DNA of 64,000 nucleotides from Bog-756 sp963756515 (GCA_963756515.1 CAVWNV010000005.1:124001-188000), one strand, 5' to 3'; shown: positions 1 through 8,409, counted from the first letter of the stretch. Translations and numbers: made by a program. Notes: generated by a model not told the origin, from the letters alone.

Positions 1-747
1 GCCCGGGTGGCCGACCGCCACGGAGGGGTTGGCGCCGGACATGTGGCCGTAGATCGAGTGGGCGTGGAGCGATCCGGTGATGGCCTTGTAGGCCCCGTAG
101 CCCAGCATCACCACCATGTTGGCGATGAAGAAGTAGGTGGGGACGGCGAAGGTCCGCCCCGCTTCGCGGATGCCCCTGAGGTTCCCGTAGGCGATGAGAC
201 AGACCAGGGCGATGGCGATCCAGGTGGTGTCCTTGGTCAGCCCCGGCTCCACCGAGGTGATGGCTGCGACCCCGGCCGCCACCGACACCGCCACCGTCAG
301 CGTGTAGTCGATGAGCAGGGACATGGCCGCCACCTGGGCCACGGTGAGACCGAAGTTCTCGCGGGCCACCACGTAGGCCCCGCCGGCCTTGGTGTAGACC
401 TTCACCACTTCGAGGTAGGACAGCGTCACGAACAGCAGGACGAAGATGACGGCCACGCTGATCGGGACGACCAAGGAGAAGGCGGCGACCCCGACGATGG
501 GGATGAGGGGGATGAGCATCTGCTCGGTGGCGTACGCCGACGAGGAGATGACGTCCGAGGACAGCACGGCCAGGGCGGTGGGCTTGCCCAGGCGCTCCGC
601 CGACTGACGGTCCGAGGCGATGGGCGGGCCGAGCAGCACGTTCTTCAGGCGGTAGCGGAGCGTCTCGGGGAGATCCACGATGGCCGTCGGCGTGGCGGTC
701 GGCCGCATCCGCTCGCCCGGAGCCGGAGCGGCCGGCGAAACCGTCAC
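1..747 (-). CDS. APC-superfamily permease, KimA-like (C-terminus outside window)
   Basis: Partial gene; the frame stays open to base 1, so the C-terminal part is missing. The protein reads as a polytopic APC transporter. After a short cytosolic N-terminus comes a segment around LGPPIASDRQSAERLGKP, followed by LSSDVISSSAYATEQML. This is the first-helix signature shared by amino-acid permeases and the KimA/KUP-like potassium importers. Several hydrophobic helices follow. It is divergent from two TrkA-type RCK genes, which makes potassium uptake a reasonable inference, but the C-terminal domain that would separate KimA from amino-acid permeases lies outside. The start is uncertain: GTG at 747, GTG at 795 or 807, and ATG at 708 are all in frame and none has a convincing Shine-Dalgarno. 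Confidence 0.75.
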   Translation of the reverse strand, partial: MTVSPAAPAPGERMRPTATPTAIVDLPETLRYRLKNVLLGPPIASDRQSAERLGKPTALAVLSSDVISSSAYATEQMLIPLIPIVGVAAFSLVVPISVAVIFVLLFVTLSYLEVVKVYTKAGGAYVVARENFGLTVAQVAAMSLLIDYTLTVAVSVAAGVAAITSVEPGLTKDTTWIAIALVCLIAYGNLRGIREAGRTFAVPTYFFIANMVVMLGYGAYKAITGSLHAHSIYGHMSGANPSVAVGHPG

Positions 748-937
748 ACCGACCCCGTCACCTGACGATTGGGCCGGAGCCGCACCTCCGGTCACCGATG
801 GGTCCACCCCCTCAGTAAATCATGGGCGTCGGGCCCACCAACATTTGGGGGTCCGGGACGCCGGCACCCTGTGCCGCCGGGCCCCCGTGCCGCCGGGGTG
901 GGGGGGTGAGTTGTGATCTCTCCACGATGCGTGTTGC

Positions 938-1630
938 ATGGTTCGGGTGCATATCGTCATCGTGGGATGTGGGCGGGTCGGCTCGGGCCTGGGCCTGGGC
1001 CTGGCAGAACAGGGTCACTCGGTGGCCATCATCGACCGCAACGCCAAGGCGTTCCGCCGGCTGCCCCCGGACTGGCCGGGTACGACGATCGTGGGCTCGG
1101 GCTTCGACCGGGGCGACCTCGACCGGGCCCGGGCCGGCGAGGCCAACTCGCTGGCCGCTGTGACCAGCGGGGACAATTCGAACATCCTGACGGCGCGCAT
1201 CGCCCGCGAGACCTACGAGATCCCCAACGTGGTGGCCCGCATCTACGACCCCCGGAGGGCCCAGATCTACCTCCGACTCGGCATCCCCACCGTGGCCACG
1301 GTGTCGTGGACCATCGACCAGGTGCGGCGGCGCCTGGTTCCCAACGAGGTGGAGTCGGAGTGGACCGACTCCACCGGGACACTGTCGCTGGTGGAGCGGG
1401 AGCTTCCCGAGCGATGGGCCGGCAAGCGCCTGGCCGAGCTGTCCGTCCCCGGCGAGGTCACCGTGGTCGCGGTGACCCGGGCCGGCGTGGTCCGTCTCGA
1501 CTTCGCCGATCTGGTGGGCCAGGACGGCGACGTGGTCCACCTCATGATCACCGCCGAAGCCCTCGGGAGGTTCAACGCCCGGCTGGCCGGAAGTGCCGTC
1601 GCCGAGGGTGCCACCGGGACCCGGCCATGA
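938..1630 (+). CDS. TrkA-type RCK potassium-uptake regulator 1
   Basis: 230 aa cytosolic protein with an RCK_N Rossmann fold: the glycine-rich loop GCGRVGSGL starts at residue 10 and an acidic residue follows the second strand (IIDRN), as in NAD(H)-binding TrkA. The C-terminal 70 or so residues (ERWAGKRLAEL onward) match an RCK_C ligand-binding domain. Such proteins form the cytosolic gating ring of K+ transporters and respond to nucleotides. The stop overlaps the start of the next RCK gene (ATGA), so the two are translationally coupled and probably form a hetero-complex. The divergent permease is the likely membrane partner. No good Shine-Dalgarno precedes ATG 938, so the start is the first convenient codon before the Rossmann strand. 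Confidence 0.88.
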   Translation: MVRVHIVIVGCGRVGSGLGLGLAEQGHSVAIIDRNAKAFRRLPPDWPGTTIVGSGFDRGDLDRARAGEANSLAAVTSGDNSNILTARIARETYEIPNVVARIYDPRRAQIYLRLGIPTVATVSWTIDQVRRRLVPNEVESEWTDSTGTLSLVERELPERWAGKRLAELSVPGEVTVVAVTRAGVVRLDFADLVGQDGDVVHLMITAEALGRFNARLAGSAVAEGATGTRP

Positions 1631-2289
1631 AGGTGGCCATCGCCGGAGCCGGGAGCGTGGGGACGGCCATCGCCGCCGACCTCCTCGCCGGAGGCCACGA
1701 CGTCCTCGTCATCGAGCAGGACCCCGACCTGGTGGCCCGGATCCGCGGGGATCTGGACATCACGTGGGTGGTGGCCGACGCCTGCGAGGTCTCCTCGCTC
1801 GACGCCGCCGGTCTGTCCACCGTCGACGTGGTGGTGGCGGCGACCGGTGACGACGAGGACAACCTGGTCATCTCCCTCCTGGCCAAGCAGGAGTTCGCCG
1901 TCCCGCGGGTGGTGGCCCGGGTCAACCATCCGAAGAACCAGTGGCTGTTCACCGAGAGCTGGGGCGTGGACGTGTCGGTGTCCACCCCGCAGCTCCTGAC
2001 CGCCCTGGTCGAAGAGGCCGTGTCGGTGGGCAGCCTGGTCCGGCTGCTCCGCTTCGAAGGCGGCAATGCCCATCTGGTGGAGGTGACCCTGGCCGACGAC
2101 TCGCCGGCCAGCGGGGTCTCGCTGGTGGATCTGGGGGTGCCCCGCGACGCCACCGTGGTGGCCGTGGTCCGGGACGATCATCTGATCGTCCCCCGCGGGG
2201 ACACCCGGCTGGCCATCGGCGACGAGGTGCTCGTGCTCGTCACCGCCGACGCCGAGGAAGTGGTACAACAGCTGCTGGTGGGGCACTGA
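1627..2289 (+). CDS. TrkA-type RCK potassium-uptake regulator 2
   Basis: 220 aa. The Rossmann loop AGAGSVGTAIA begins at residue 6, the acidic end of strand 2 is in VIEQD, and there is a conserved ATGDDEDN turn. An RCK_C domain (SGVSLVDLGVPRDATVVAVVR to the end) follows. It is a paralogue of the preceding gene rather than a copy: the sequences differ throughout. The ATG overlaps the upstream stop by four bases. Two adjacent single-RCK proteins are a common actinobacterial arrangement, as in the CeoB/CeoC pair of mycobacteria. The role as a gating or regulatory subunit of a K+ importer is inferred from family and context. Confidence 0.88.
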   Translation: MKVAIAGAGSVGTAIAADLLAGGHDVLVIEQDPDLVARIRGDLDITWVVADACEVSSLDAAGLSTVDVVVAATGDDEDNLVISLLAKQEFAVPRVVARVNHPKNQWLFTESWGVDVSVSTPQLLTALVEEAVSVGSLVRLLRFEGGNAHLVEVTLADDSPASGVSLVDLGVPRDATVVAVVRDDHLIVPRGDTRLAIGDEVLVLVTADAEEVVQQLLVGH

Positions 2290-2293
2290 ACCG

Positions 2294-3082
2294 GTGCGGG
2301 CGGCCTTCTTCGATCTGGACAAGACCGTGATCGCCAAGGCGTCGATCGCCGCCTTCGGCCGCCCGCTCTACCGCGGCGGGATGATCAACCGGCGGCTGGT
2401 GGCACGCGCCCTGGTCTCCCAGCTCATCTACCTCCACCTCGGGGCCAGCGAGCAGAAGTTGGCCCGGGTCCGCGAATCGATGCTGACCCTGACCAAGGGA
2501 TGGGACCGGGACCAGATCACCGAGATCGTCCGTGAGGCGTTGGAAGAGACGGTCGAGCCGATCATCTACGCCGAGGCCCTCGACCTGATCGAAGCCCACC
2601 GGGCCGCCGGTCACCGGGTCTACCTGGTCTCGGCGTCACCGGACGTGATCGTGCAGCCGTTGGCCGAGCACCTGGGCGTGGACGGGGCCATCTCCAGCCG
2701 ACCCCTCGTCGACGAGGACGGTCGCTACACCGGGGAGATGGAGTTCTACGCCTACGGGCCGTTCAAGGCGGAGGCCATGCGGGAGATGGCCGTGTCCGAG
2801 GGGCTGGACCTCGAGGAGTCCTCGGCCTACTCGGACTCCTACACCGATCTCCCGATGCTGGAGGCGGTGGGCCACCCGGTGGCGGTCAACCCGGACCGGG
2901 TACTGGCCAAGGTGGCACGGGAGCGCGAGTGGGAGGTCATGCAGTTCACCAAGCCGGTCCGCCTTCGCGACCGGGTGAGCGTGCCCAGCCTGCCGCTCAC
3001 CGCCACCGCCGCCGGCATCACGGCGGCGGCATCCGTGGGGGCCCTGGTGGCTTGGCGCCTGGCCCGCCGTCCTCAGCGCTGA
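2294..3082 (+). CDS. HAD-IB family phosphatase (SerB-like)
   Basis: 262 aa. Motif I is DLDKTVIA with nucleophile Asp7 and acid/base Asp9, motif II is the Ser of LVSAS near residue 115, and motif III is SDSYTDLPML near residue 178. Together these define a HAD subfamily IB hydrolase of the phosphoserine phosphatase type. A helical cap lies between motifs I and II. The C-terminus has a hydrophobic stretch (TAAGITAAASVGALVAW) followed by basic residues, so it may be membrane-attached. Substrate unknown; related actinobacterial proteins act on phosphomonoesters, including lysolipid phosphates. It starts with GTG four bases after the RCK stop and may be co-transcribed with it. Confidence 0.85.
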   Translation: MRAAFFDLDKTVIAKASIAAFGRPLYRGGMINRRLVARALVSQLIYLHLGASEQKLARVRESMLTLTKGWDRDQITEIVREALEETVEPIIYAEALDLIEAHRAAGHRVYLVSASPDVIVQPLAEHLGVDGAISSRPLVDEDGRYTGEMEFYAYGPFKAEAMREMAVSEGLDLEESSAYSDSYTDLPMLEAVGHPVAVNPDRVLAKVAREREWEVMQFTKPVRLRDRVSVPSLPLTATAAGITAAASVGALVAWRLARRPQR

Positions 3083-3209
3083 CCGGCTGAACCCGGCCGG
3101 GGTGGCGCCAGGCGAGGCGCGCGTCAACGCGGGCCGGAGCCGGACCGCGCCCGGGGGCCGGCCGTGGGGAATGGGGCGGGCGGGCGCCGCGCCCGGGGGT
3201 CGGGGCTGC

Positions 3210-3284
3210 TCAGGAAGGGCGAAGCCGCTTGGCGGCAACAACCCCGAGGGCAACGATGACGGCGAGAATGAGGAGCTTCTTCAT
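3210..3284 (-). CDS. Tiny single-helix membrane peptide
   Basis: 24-codon frame, MKKLLILAVIVALGVVAAKR plus four residues (LRPS), then TGA. It has a two-lysine start, one hydrophobic helix and a basic tail, the usual form of small actinobacterial membrane peptides such as the DLW-39 type. It sits alone between the HAD gene and the sigma factor. No strong Shine-Dalgarno is seen. The composition is unlike random high-GC sequence (rich in Leu, Ile and Val with ATT and GTT codons), which is the main support. Confidence 0.45.
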   Translation of the reverse strand: MKKLLILAVIVALGVVAAKRLRPS

Positions 3285-3334
3285 GGAGGTCGATGGTATC
3301 GCTTCTGAGGAGCTAGCGCTCCCACCGTCCCCGA

Positions 3335-4300
3335 TCAGACGGTGAGGAGGTCACGCGCCCCGGTATCGGAGGAGGGATGTCGCAACTTGGACATGGCCCG
3401 GGCCTCGATCTGTCGGATCCGCTCACGGGTCAGGTTGAAGTGCTCCCCGACCTCCTCGAGGGTCCTCGGCTCGCCGCGGTCGAGGCCGAAGCGGAGTCGA
3501 AGGATCTCCCGCTCCCGCTCGTCGAGCGGTGACAGCAGCCGACCGATCTCCTCGGGGAGCAGGGATACCGCAGCCACCTCGAAGGGGGACTCGGCCGAGC
3601 GGTCCTCGACCACATCGCCCAATTCGGCGTCGCCGTCCTCACGGAGGGGCTCGGACAGCGACAGGGGCTCGGCGCGGAACCGGAGCGCCTCGACCAGCTT
3701 GTCCTCGGGCATCTCGACCTCGGCCCCGAGCTCGGCCAAGGTGGCCGGCCGTCCGTACTTGAGCTCCAGCCGGGCCTGGGCCTTCTGGACCCGGGCCAAC
3801 GTGTCGCCTGCGTGCACCGGCAGGCGAATGGTCCGGCCGGTGTTGGCGATGCCCCGGGTGATGGCCTGGCGGATCCACCAGGTGGCATAGGTGGAGAACT
3901 TGAAGCCCTTGCGCCAGTCGAACTTCTCGACGGCGTGCATCAGGCCGAGGTTGCCCTCCTGGATCAGGTCGAGCAGCGGCAGGCCCGACGCCTGATACTT
4001 CTTGGCGATGGACACCACCAACCGGAGGTTGGACTGGACGAAGGTCTGCTGGGCGCCCTCACCCTGCAGGGTGGTGCGACGGAGCTCCCGCTTCTTCGCC
4101 GGGGTGAGTCCCTTGGGTGCCGCCGCCAGCTGGGCATCGGCTTCCCGTCCGGCTTCGATGGCCTGGGCCAGTCGGACTTCGTCGTCCTTGGTCAACAACG
4201 GATACTGGCCGATGTCGGTCAGATACAACCGAACCAGATCTTCGTCGTCTCGTTCGAGGCGCTCCTTAGCCAACTTCACCAGGTCCTTCGTTCTCCCCAC
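3335..4300 (-). CDS. RNA polymerase sigma-70 factor, SigA/group 2 type
   Basis: About 320 aa. Region 1.2 (DLVRLYLTDIGQYPLL) is followed by region 2 with the core-binding and -10 recognition helices (LRLVVSIAKKYQ, DLIQEGNLGLMHAVEKFDW, then KFSTYATWWIRQAITR), region 3 (RTIRLPVH onward) and region 4 ending in the -35 helix (TLEEVGEHFNLTRERIRQIE). Region 1.1 is lacking, so it is shorter than a housekeeping RpoD and may be a group 2 paralogue, although short SigA proteins exist in this class. The start is GTG 4300 or GTG 4279; the latter has AAGGA just upstream. The longer open frame to 4684 loses sigma similarity and is rejected. Confidence 0.93.
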   Translation of the reverse strand: MGRTKDLVKLAKERLERDDEDLVRLYLTDIGQYPLLTKDDEVRLAQAIEAGREADAQLAAAPKGLTPAKKRELRRTTLQGEGAQQTFVQSNLRLVVSIAKKYQASGLPLLDLIQEGNLGLMHAVEKFDWRKGFKFSTYATWWIRQAITRGIANTGRTIRLPVHAGDTLARVQKAQARLELKYGRPATLAELGAEVEMPEDKLVEALRFRAEPLSLSEPLREDGDAELGDVVEDRSAESPFEVAAVSLLPEEIGRLLSPLDEREREILRLRFGLDRGEPRTLEEVGEHFNLTRERIRQIEARAMSKLRHPSSDTGARDLLTV

Positions 4301-4463
4301 CGCAGCGGGGGATGGCCATTCCTCGAGCCGACCCACCGACGGGAAGCGGTGGTCACGGCGCCGGACGTGGCACGTTCGGGCGCAACGATTGCTGCTTTCG
4401 AAGTTTACCGGACGCGTCAAGCCCTTCAGTCGGTTTGGGCCGGCCACGGGGGCCGGCCGGGGC

Positions 4464-5147
4464 TCACTCCCCTGGTACAGGGCCCGGAACAGCCACGAGG
4501 CCCGAGCTGGCCCCGGCTCCCACCACCTGCGATTCCAACCGCTGGAGGAAGCCGTAGACGGCGGCCACGTCGTGGGGTCGGCTGACCAGCCGCTCCACCA
4601 GGCCCTCCCCGTTCTGCCAGTCCTCGATCTCGTCGTTGAGGACCAACCGGAGAGCCCGGGCCACCGGGCCGTCGGTCGGGGCACTGGCCACCCGCAGGTG
4701 CCGTTCGTAGCTCGTCACCAGCCGGGGCAGCACCACCCGGTAGAGGGCGGCCAGCCGGGGCAGCGCGCCCGGGTGCTCGAACACGTCCTCCCCGGTCGCG
4801 GGCCATCCCGACCCGGGGCCCTCGGTGGGCGGAGCCGTTCCTGACAGGGCGGCGAAGAGCGCGGTGGTCGGGCCGGAGGGCACGGTCAGCCCGTCCGGGT
4901 CGACGCCGGCCAGGACCGGCAGCCGTTCGGCCCACAGGTCGGCGTGCCAGGCGTGCCGCATGCTCTGGGCGTCCAGGTGGATCTGCACGGCGGGGATCGG
5001 CATGTCGATCACCCACTCGCCGAGCAGTCGGTAGAGGGCGTTCTCGATCCACCGGTACTCGCCCACGAGGGCGGCGGTGGTCTCGAGTGGCAACGGGAAC
5101 GTGGCAGGCGGCGCCGATGCCACCGGCGGGTGGGCGACCTCAGACAA
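4464..5147 (-). CDS. Ferritin-like helical protein, function unknown
   Basis: 227 aa, mostly helical, without signal peptide. Carboxylate and histidine residues recur in a pattern suggesting a four-helix ferritin-like fold: GEYRWIENALYRLLGEW near residue 30, SMRHAWHADLWAERLP near 62, LVTSYERHLR near 147 and LNDEIEDWQNGEGL near 172. I cannot confirm a canonical ExxH diiron pair, so iron binding is inference. The start overlaps the 3' end of nadE by eight bases, so the gene is probably co-transcribed and coupled. No specific function can be assigned. Confidence 0.6.
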   Translation of the reverse strand: MSEVAHPPVASAPPATFPLPLETTAALVGEYRWIENALYRLLGEWVIDMPIPAVQIHLDAQSMRHAWHADLWAERLPVLAGVDPDGLTVPSGPTTALFAALSGTAPPTEGPGSGWPATGEDVFEHPGALPRLAALYRVVLPRLVTSYERHLRVASAPTDGPVARALRLVLNDEIEDWQNGEGLVERLVSRPHDVAAVYGFLQRLESQVVGAGASSGLVAVPGPVPGE

Positions 5148-6942
5148 CGGCCGGAGCCTCTCCGCTCGATCCGGTCGGCGACGGGGAGCCGGCCCGGGGT
5201 GACGAACGGTCGGGTCCGGCCGGCGGCAGGACCCTGGACCGGTAGTGGTTGGTGATGGGCATGCGACGATCCTTACCGAACGCCTTGCCCGAGATCCGGA
5301 CCCCGGGCGGCATCTGGCGTCGCTTGTACTCGGCCCGGTCCACCAGCCCCACCACGCGGGCCACCGCTTCGGGGTCCGAGCCCGCCGCGATCAGTTCGTC
5401 CGGCGATTGGTCGGCCTCCACGTAGCCGGCGACGACGGCGTCCAACACGGAGTAGGGCGGCAGGGACTCGTCGTCCCGCTGATCGGGACGCAGCTCGGCC
5501 GACGGCGCCTTGGTCAGCACGGGCCCAGGGATCAGATCGAAGCCGGCCCGGCGGTTGCGGAAGTGGCACAGCGAGTAGACCAGCAACTTCGGCACGTCCT
5601 TGATCACGGCGAAACCGCCGGCCGAGTCGCCGTAGAGCGTGGAGTAGCCGGTGGCCATCTCGCTCTTGTTCCCGGTGGTGAGGACGATCCAGCCGTGGGC
5701 GTTGGACAACGCCATGAGCAGAACCCCCCTGATCCGCGACTGCAGGTTCTCGTCGGTCAGTCCGGTGGGTTCGCGGCCGAGCAACGGCCGCAGCGAGTCG
5801 GCCAGGGCCCGATGGGCGGCCTCGATGGCCACGGTGTCGACGTCGATGCCGAGGTTGTGGGCCAGGGCGACGGCGTCGCTGATGGAACCGTCACTCGAGT
5901 AGCGCGACGGCATGGTCACGCCGTGCACGTGGGCGGGGCCGAGGGCATCGACGGCCACCGCCGCCACCAATGACGAGTCGATCCCTCCGGACAGTCCGAT
6001 CACCGCGTCGGTGAACCCGTTCTTGGCCACGTAGTCGCGGGTACCGAGCACCAATGCCTCGTACACCTCGGCCTCGGGGTCGAGCACCGGTGCCACCGCC
6101 GGGGTGGCGGTGTCGCCTCCCGACCCCCGTGTCCCCGTGGAGACCACGATCGTCCTGCCCCCACCGCCGGGCCCGTCGGCTCCTCCGGTGGTGTCGGGGA
6201 TGGAGACGTCGAGGTCGACCAGCAACACCTGCTCGGTGAACTGGGCCGCCGAAGCCACCACCGATCCGTCAGGACCCACGATCACCGAGGCACCGTCGAA
6301 GACCAGTTCGTCCTGTCCGCCCACCTGATTGACGTAGACGATGGGACGGCCGGTCTCCTCCACCCGGTCCGCCAACACCGACAGACGCTCGTCGCGGCGC
6401 CCCTGCGAGTACGGAGAGGCGTTGAGGTTGACCAGCAGGCCCGCCCCGGCCGAAGCCTGCTCGGCCATGGGTCCGTCGGCGAACCACATGTCCTCACAGA
6501 TGGAGATCCCGACCGGGACACCGGCCACCACGTACCGGTCGGCCGGTCCCTGCCCGGGTGTGAACCAGCGCTGCTCGTCGAAGACCCCGTAGTTGGGGAG
6601 CAGGCGCTTCAGATAGCGGCCGACGACGCGCCCGCCGACGCAGAGCGCCGCCGCATTGACCAGGCGACCCGATCCGTCAGTGTCCACGTAGCCGACGACG
6701 GCGGCACACGGTCCGGTGGCGGTGGCGATCCGATCGAACACGGCCAGGTTGTCGGCCACGAACGCCGGACGGCTCAACAGGTCCTCCGGCGGATAGCCGG
6801 TGACGGTGAGTTCGGGGAACACGGCCAGGTCGGCTCCGCCGCCCTCGGCCTCGGCCAAGGCGCCGAGAATCCGGGCGGCGTTCCCTTCGAGGTCTCCGAC
6901 CACGGTGTTGATCTGGCACGCGGCCACCCGCACTCGAGCCAT
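5140..6942 (-). CDS. nadE: Glutamine-dependent NAD+ synthetase
   Basis: 600 aa. It makes NAD+ from deamido-NAD+, ATP and glutamine-derived ammonia. The N-terminal nitrilase-fold amidase (about 1-255) has the Glu44 (FPELTVTGYPPED), Lys (YLKRLLPNYGVFDE) and Cys (ISICEDMW) triad. The C-terminal adenine nucleotide hydrolase domain has the PP-loop IGLSGGIDSS near residue 320, TTGNKSEMATGYSTLYGD, and the late KRRQMPPG. Length matches the two-domain glutaminase-synthetase class. A Gly/Asp-rich linker (TTGGADGPGGGG) joins the domains. The Pro/Ser-rich C-terminal tail overlaps the downstream ferritin-like gene. Confidence 0.96.
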   Translation of the reverse strand: MARVRVAACQINTVVGDLEGNAARILGALAEAEGGGADLAVFPELTVTGYPPEDLLSRPAFVADNLAVFDRIATATGPCAAVVGYVDTDGSGRLVNAAALCVGGRVVGRYLKRLLPNYGVFDEQRWFTPGQGPADRYVVAGVPVGISICEDMWFADGPMAEQASAGAGLLVNLNASPYSQGRRDERLSVLADRVEETGRPIVYVNQVGGQDELVFDGASVIVGPDGSVVASAAQFTEQVLLVDLDVSIPDTTGGADGPGGGGRTIVVSTGTRGSGGDTATPAVAPVLDPEAEVYEALVLGTRDYVAKNGFTDAVIGLSGGIDSSLVAAVAVDALGPAHVHGVTMPSRYSSDGSISDAVALAHNLGIDVDTVAIEAAHRALADSLRPLLGREPTGLTDENLQSRIRGVLLMALSNAHGWIVLTTGNKSEMATGYSTLYGDSAGGFAVIKDVPKLLVYSLCHFRNRRAGFDLIPGPVLTKAPSAELRPDQRDDESLPPYSVLDAVVAGYVEADQSPDELIAAGSDPEAVARVVGLVDRAEYKRRQMPPGVRISGKAFGKDRRMPITNHYRSRVLPPAGPDRSSPRAGSPSPTGSSGEAPAVV

Positions 6943-7047
6943 GTCACCAGACTACCGGGGCCGCTGCCAGGTCTTTTCCCCGCCACCAGCGGAGGTCGAC
7001 AGCTATCCGACGGGGATACGATGCCATCCCCACCACCGGAGACCGTG

Positions 7048-7085
7048 TTCATGCTCCGTTCACAATCGGGTAACGGTGGAGAAAC
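7048..7085 (+). promoter_or_regulatory. Candidate GlnR operator, four half-sites at 11-bp steps
   Basis: GTAAC (7070-7074), six bases, then GAAAC (7081-7085): an exact fit to the published actinobacterial GlnR pattern gTnAc-n6-GaAAc. Two weaker half-sites, TTCAT (7048-7052) and TTCAC (7059-7063), continue the same 11-bp spacing upstream, giving the a-b-a-b array typical of glnA promoters. It precedes a GlnR-target gene class (GSII), and a GlnR-like gene lies 3 kb downstream. Confidence 0.6.
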
Positions 7086-7305
7086 GGCCTGCTGCGATAG
7101 TGAACTGTTCCCTTGACTGTCGAGGAGCTTCTGACCCGGGCCGGATGGGTACCGCACCGACACGGTTCGTGGGCCCGTGGTTCGCCCGGACCCTCCCCGT
7201 GGGGCCGGGAGGAAGGAGCAGAGCAGCACAGCGGGCCGGGGAAGGCGGTGGGGACGATCCCGCCGGTACGGGGGCCACCACTGTTCCGGCCGGCGAACCG
7301 GCGGC

Positions 7306-7350
7306 ATGAGGAGTGGTAAGCAGCAAGCAGCAGTGGCAGCAACGAGCTAG
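7306..7350 (+). CDS. Possible 14-aa leader peptide ahead of GSII
   Basis: ATG to TAG frame reading MRSGKQQAAVAATS, 48 bases before the GSII start. It has adjacent CAG and CAA glutamine codons in the leader of a glutamine synthetase. There is no clear Shine-Dalgarno; the start follows a possible CCGG/CCGG hairpin. It could be chance; kept because of its position. Confidence 0.2.
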   Translation: MRSGKQQAAVAATS

Positions 7351-7398
7351 AGACAGTGCGCAGTGGCAACAGAGCAATCGAGTAGTGGAGGAGTACAC

Positions 7399-8409
7399 GT
7401 GCCTTATCAAGCGGAATACATCTGGATCGACGGAACCGAGCCATCGCCGCTCCTCCGCAGCAAGACCAAGGTGGTCCCTGACGGTGAGGATCCCGGCATC
7501 TGGGGTTTCGACGGTTCCAGCACCAATCAGGCCCTGGGCCACGACTCGGACTGCGTCCTCCGCCCGGTCTTCGTCGTCCCCGACCCGCTGCGGGGACCGG
7601 CCGACAAGCTGGTCATGTGCGAAGTGGAGCTGACCGACTTCACCCCCCATCCGACCAACACCCGGGCCCATCTCCGTGAGGTGGTGGAGAAGTACGGTGA
7701 CCAGGAGCCGATGTTCGGGATCGAGCAGGAGTACACCTTCTTCAAGGACGGGCGCCCACTCGGCTGGCCCGCTCTCGGTTTCCCAGCCCCCCAGGGGCCC
7801 TACTACTGCGGTGTCGGCGGGGACAAGATGCCCGGACGCGAGATCGTCGAGCTGCACACGGCGGCATGCATCGACGCCGGTATCGGCATCGAAGGCACCA
7901 ACGCCGAGGTGATGATGGGTCAGTGGGAGTTTCAGGTCGGGGTGCTCTCGCCGCTCGACGTCGCCGACCATCTGTGGGTGGCCCGCTGGCTTCTCTTCCG
8001 GATCGCCGAGGACTTCGGGGTGTATGCCACCCTCGAACCCAAGCCCATCCTCGGCGACTGGAACGGCGCCGGGGCCCACACCAACTTCTCGACCAAGGCC
8101 ATGCGGGAGGACGGCGGTTGGGACGCCATCATCGCCGGCTGCGAAGCCATCGGGAAGAAGGTGGACGAGCACATCGCCGTCTACGGCGTGGGCATCGAGA
8201 GCCGCCTGACCGGTGCCCACGAGACGGCCCACTTCACCAAGTTCAGCTACGGGACGTCCGACCGGGGAGCCTCGATCCGGATCCCGTGGGCGGTGGCAAA
8301 GGCCAAGAAGGGCTGGCTGGAGGACCGGCGTCCCAACGCCAACATGGACCCGTACCAGGTGACTGCGATCATCACAGAGACCGTCTGCAGCGACGCGGCG
8401 GGAGGCTGA
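7399..8409 (+). CDS. glnII: Type II glutamine synthetase
   Basis: 336 aa, the length of eukaryote-type GSII rather than the 450-470 aa of GSI. It ligates ammonia to glutamate with ATP. The N-terminal beta-grasp has IWGFDGSST; the catalytic fold has FGIEQEYTFF (metal-binding Glu), PYYCGVGGD, GQWEFQVG, GAGAHTNFSTKAMR (substrate histidine) and the RGASIRIP nucleotide loop. GTG 7399 is chosen because GGAGGAG lies five bases upstream (7387-7393); the earlier GTG at 7363 lacks one and adds a non-conserved Ser-rich tail. GSII enzymes are not adenylylated and are controlled transcriptionally, which fits the upstream GlnR-like sites. It forms a nitrogen cluster with GSI and a GlnR-like regulator. Confidence 0.96.
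   Translation: MPYQAEYIWIDGTEPSPLLRSKTKVVPDGEDPGIWGFDGSSTNQALGHDSDCVLRPVFVVPDPLRGPADKLVMCEVELTDFTPHPTNTRAHLREVVEKYGDQEPMFGIEQEYTFFKDGRPLGWPALGFPAPQGPYYCGVGGDKMPGREIVELHTAACIDAGIGIEGTNAEVMMGQWEFQVGVLSPLDVADHLWVARWLLFRIAEDFGVYATLEPKPILGDWNGAGAHTNFSTKAMREDGGWDAIIAGCEAIGKKVDEHIAVYGVGIESRLTGAHETAHFTKFSYGTSDRGASIRIPWAVAKAKKGWLEDRRPNANMDPYQVTAIITETVCSDAAGG

Larger units (their letters stand above)
6943..7398. other. 456-bp regulatory gap between nadE and GSII
   Basis: No convincing full-length gene. It must hold the divergent nadE and GSII promoters. On the plus strand it contains a four-half-site GlnR-like array (7048-7085), a possible -10 GATAGT at 7096-7101, then a long GC-rich leader of roughly 290 nt. 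The leader includes a purine/CAG-rich stretch (about 7312-7375) and a 14-codon frame at 7306-7350. I see no known riboswitch fold with confidence. Confidence 0.6.

Noticed and set aside
3145..3199. 13-bp direct repeat CCGCGCCCGGGGG (3145 and 3187)
   Set aside because: Pure G/C and close to chance in this base composition.
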